Positions 61,941 to 64,000 of a DNA stretch of 64,000 nt are shown in pieces. A program made the translations under genes and the position numbers. Position 1 is the stretch's first letter; each line of letters starts with the position of its first letter. The notes under the pieces were generated by a model. It saw only the letters and a list, made by a program, of their open reading frames with translations. It was not told the origin of the DNA and did no database searches. The stretch is from Bacillota bacterium (GTDB taxonomy: Bacteria; Bacillota; Limnochordia; Limnochordales; Limnochordaceae): the NCBI GenBank assembly GCA_017577405.1, contig PIUA01000024.1:57135-121134 (forward strand). Reading direction: 5' to 3'.

Positions 61941-62666
61941 ATGCAACGGCTCGGGCGTATCCGGCTCGTGTGGGGTCTGCTGCTTGTGCTCTGCCTGCTG
62001 GCGGGGCGCGAGTTCGTGGCCAACCGCCGGCTCCTTCAGGACTACCAGAACCTGCTGGCCGAGAGTCAGGCCCTGCTTGAGGCCCAGCAGGCCGAGCTCA
62101 ACGCGCAGCAGGCTGAGCTGGCAGCCCGCCAGGCGGAGCTCGACGCCCGGCAGGCAGAGCTGGAGAGCCTCCTCGACGAGGTGCAGCAGCTCCGGGCTAC
62201 ATTGGAGGCAACGGAACAACGGCTCCGGGAGTACGAGGCGTACTACGAGCGGATCCGTCCCATCGCCGCAGCCCTCCGCTCGGCCCGGGGCGCGGATCCC
62301 TGGGCCATCGCCGCCCAGATCGAGCGGTCCAGCCGGCGCTGGGGGGTCGATCCCTGGCTGGTGGTGGCCGTCGGCTTCGCCGAGTCCAGCTGGAATGTGC
62401 ACGCCCGGGGCCGGGCGGGCGAGGTGGGGCCCATGCAGGTCATGCCCGCCACCTACCGGGCCATGGGCGGCAAGCACTTGGGTGACTGGCGGGAGAACAT
62501 CGACGTGGGCACCCGCTACCTGGCCCTCATGCTGGACCACGCCCAGGGGGACGTGCGCCTCGCCGTGGCCTACTACAACGCCGGCCCCTCCCGCCCCGCG
62601 GCCGTCGTGCGGCAGATCAGCGCCCGCCACGTGGAGCGGGTGATGCAGTACCGGTACCTGTTGTAG
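61941..62666 (+). CDS. Coiled-coil membrane-anchored lytic transglycosylase
   Basis: Peptidoglycan-cleaving enzyme of 241 residues. An N-terminal membrane helix (about 9-21) is followed by a long coiled coil (about 30-100) built on a seven-residue unit repeated four times, AEL[NAD]A[QR]QxAEL-type. The SLT domain shows VAVGFAESSWNVHARG (catalytic Glu, about 152-160), GEVGPMQVMPATYRAMGG (about 167-184) and AVAYYNAGPSRPAA near 213. ATG at 61941 follows GGAGGAGG at 7 bases. The coiled coil may project or oligomerise the enzyme. Confidence 0.9.
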   Translation: MQRLGRIRLVWGLLLVLCLLAGREFVANRRLLQDYQNLLAESQALLEAQQAELNAQQAELAARQAELDARQAELESLLDEVQQLRATLEATEQRLREYEAYYERIRPIAAALRSARGADPWAIAAQIERSSRRWGVDPWLVVAVGFAESSWNVHARGRAGEVGPMQVMPATYRAMGGKHLGDWRENIDVGTRYLALMLDHAQGDVRLAVAYYNAGPSRPAAVVRQISARHVERVMQYRYLL

Positions 62667-62700
62667 ACTCCCCTCTCGTCTGGCCGGTCCCGTGACACCC

Positions 62701-62751
62701 CCGGCTCCCCGCCCATAGGATGGAGGGCCACCTTCATGCGGGGGGAGCCGG
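62701..62751 (+). promoter_or_regulatory. Hairpin that pairs the ribosome site of the LysM/GH18 gene
   Basis: CCGGCTCCCC (62701-62710) is perfectly complementary to GGGGAGCCGG (62742-62751). The second arm contains the only ribosome site, GGGGGAG (62741-62747), and ends one base before the ATG at 62753. The loop is 31 bases. It could sequester translation start, or be read as a terminator for the upstream gene. Confidence 0.5.
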
Positions 62752-62752
62752 C

Positions 62753-64000
62753 ATGGAGATCCACGTGGTCCAGCAGGGGGAGACCCTGAGCTTCATCGCC
62801 CAGCAGTACGACCTCACCGTGACCCAGCTGGTGGAGGCCAACCAGCTTCCCGACCCCGACCGCCTCGCGGTGGGTGAGGCCCTCCTCATCCCCCAGGAGG
62901 TGGTGGTCGCCGTCCAGCCGGGCGACAGCCTCTTCCGCATCGCCCGCCAGTTCGGCGTCTCGGTGACCGCCCTGGTCGCGGCCAACCCCCAGATCACCGA
63001 TCCCGACGTGATCCTGCCCGGCCAGCTGATCCGCATCCCGGGGCTGGAGCGGGAGCGGTACCTGGTCCGGCCGGGGGATACCCTGAGCGCCATCGCCCAG
63101 GTCCGGGAGATCCCCTTGAGCGGCCTGATCCGGATGAACCCCCAGGTGGCCAACCCCAACCTGATCTACCCGGGCCAGCGCCTCTGGCTCCCGGTGCTGG
63201 AACGGCGGCGCCCCACCATGACGGTTAACGGGTACCTGGCCCCCAGCGCCACCGCCCCGGCCCGGATCCGGGAGCTGGCCCCCTGGCTGACCAGCGTCAG
63301 CCTCTTCTCCTTCCCCGTCCGGGCCGACGGGGCGTTGGGCCGCCCCGGCTTTGTGACCGAGACGGTGACCGCCGCCCTGGAGCAGGGCCTCATCCCGCTG
63401 GCGGTGATCACCAACATCGACGGCGGCACCTTCGACCGGGACCTGGCCCACGCCATCCTGAGCGATCCCGCCGCCCGGCGCCGGGCGGTGGCCGAGACCC
63501 GGGAGGTCGTGGAGACGTACCGCTTCCGGGGCGTCAACGTGGACTTCGAGAACATGCCCCCGGAAGACCGGCCCCTGTTCAACCGGTTCATGGAGGAGCT
63601 GGCCGAGGCCTTGCGCCCCGCCGGGCACCTGGTGGGGCTCGCCGTCGCCCCCAAGGCCTCCGACCGCCCCACCGAGCCCTGGGTGGGCACCTTCGACTAC
63701 GCCACCCTGGGCCAGATCGCCGATTTCGTCGTGATCATGACCTACGAGTGGGGCTGGGTGGGCGGGCCGCCCATGGCCGTCTCCCCCGCCAACCTGGTCC
63801 GGCTGGTCTTGGACTACGCGGTCTCCCTCATCCCCCGGGCGAAGATCCTCCAGGGCATCAACCTCTACGGCTACGACTGGCTCCGGGATGAGGACCCCGC
63901 CACCCTGGCCCGCACCCTCTCGCCGCCCCAGGCGACCCAACTCGCCTTCGACACGGGTGTCCCCATCCTCTTCGATCCCAAGGCCGAATCGCCCTGGTTC
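62753..64000 (+). CDS. LysM/GH18 protein, spore-germination YaaH-like, C-terminus cut by window
   Basis: The open 416 residues contain three LysM domains that bind peptidoglycan or chitin (about 3-46, 50-94 and 101-145; for example YLVRPGDTLSAIAQ), followed by a GH18 barrel starting near 155 (MTVNGYLAPS). The catalytic motif is GVNVDFENMP (about 258-267), the YaaH/CotE-type variant of DxxDxDxE. There is no signal peptide, as in spore-coat/cortex YaaH. ATG at 62753 is 5 bases from GGGGGAG. The gene continues beyond position 64000. Confidence 0.92.
   Translation, partial: MEIHVVQQGETLSFIAQQYDLTVTQLVEANQLPDPDRLAVGEALLIPQEVVVAVQPGDSLFRIARQFGVSVTALVAANPQITDPDVILPGQLIRIPGLERERYLVRPGDTLSAIAQVREIPLSGLIRMNPQVANPNLIYPGQRLWLPVLERRRPTMTVNGYLAPSATAPARIRELAPWLTSVSLFSFPVRADGALGRPGFVTETVTAALEQGLIPLAVITNIDGGTFDRDLAHAILSDPAARRRAVAETREVVETYRFRGVNVDFENMPPEDRPLFNRFMEELAEALRPAGHLVGLAVAPKASDRPTEPWVGTFDYATLGQIADFVVIMTYEWGWVGGPPMAVSPANLVRLVLDYAVSLIPRAKILQGINLYGYDWLRDEDPATLARTLSPPQATQLAFDTGVPILFDPKAESPWF

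Noticed and set aside
62080..62180. Short tandem repeat resembling a repeat array
   Set aside because: The periodicity is 21 bases and in frame, encoding a seven-residue coiled-coil unit in the transglycosylase; there are no unique spacers, so it is not a CRISPR array.

Overview
The window looks like chromosome from a very GC-rich Bacillota-like bacterium. Evidence for this is a groES-groEL operon behind a perfect CIRCE element, spore-cortex-type hydrolases (SleB-like and a LysM/GH18 YaaH-like protein), a b6-type quinol:cytochrome c reductase, a Bacillus-type LexA box, and frequent GTG/TTG starts with strong GGAGG ribosome sites. An RND pump with two TolC-like proteins, an SLH-domain exported protein and a peptide-binding protein without a lipobox suggest a cell envelope with an outer membrane (a diderm Firmicute such as a Limnochordia relative). 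That placement is inference and no species is claimed.

Layout. 1-1222: end of the groES-groEL operon with promoter and CIRCE. 1348-3753: carbamate kinase and an AzgA-type purine permease. 3918-9633: a DUF72 protein, then an SOS-controlled mutagenesis cassette (ImuB-like, DUF6504, DnaE2), with a LexA box lying exactly in its promoter spacer. 9656-18136: an uncharacterised catabolic island on the minus strand: ROK regulator, IT-type transporter, HyuA-family ATPase, two paralogous TIM-barrel-like proteins flanking an FAD oxidoreductase, and a small HExxH protein. 18339-20946: a DUF342/FapA-like protein, a roughly 560-base untranslated stretch with nested inverted repeats that may encode a structured RNA, and tRNA-Leu(GAG). 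21019-25516: a b6-type respiratory operon (cytochrome b6, subunit IV, Rieske, a 40-residue membrane peptide, dihaem cytochrome c, a membrane protein, a four-motif ferredoxin). 25720-32038: DUF1232 protein and a complete dipeptide/oligopeptide ABC transporter with intercistronic hairpins. 32273-38599: a tightly packed run polA-mutM-coaE-mgsA-transglycosylase-nicotinate phosphoribosyltransferase, in which mutM must start at an ATT codon.

38923-41446: SLH protein and rhomboid protease. 41562-49521: RND efflux operon (adaptor, pump, two TolC-like proteins, TetR), preceded by a consensus-like promoter whose start site is covered by a 12-bp palindrome. 49729-52241: class II ribonucleotide reductase with two NrdR-like boxes 32 bp apart overlapping its promoter. 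52317-59904: chemoreceptor, xylulokinase, SleB-like hydrolase, GH43 glycosidase and a Tat-exported flavoprotein, consistent with xylan-derived sugar use. 60187-64000: tRNA-Leu(CAA), ketopantoate reductase, YjbQ, a coiled-coil transglycosylase and a LysM/GH18 protein that runs off the end.

No insertion sequence, prophage, integrase or CRISPR array was seen. Most transcription-stop candidates are long perfect GC hairpins with weak or no T tracts. The two after the tRNAs are the most canonical.
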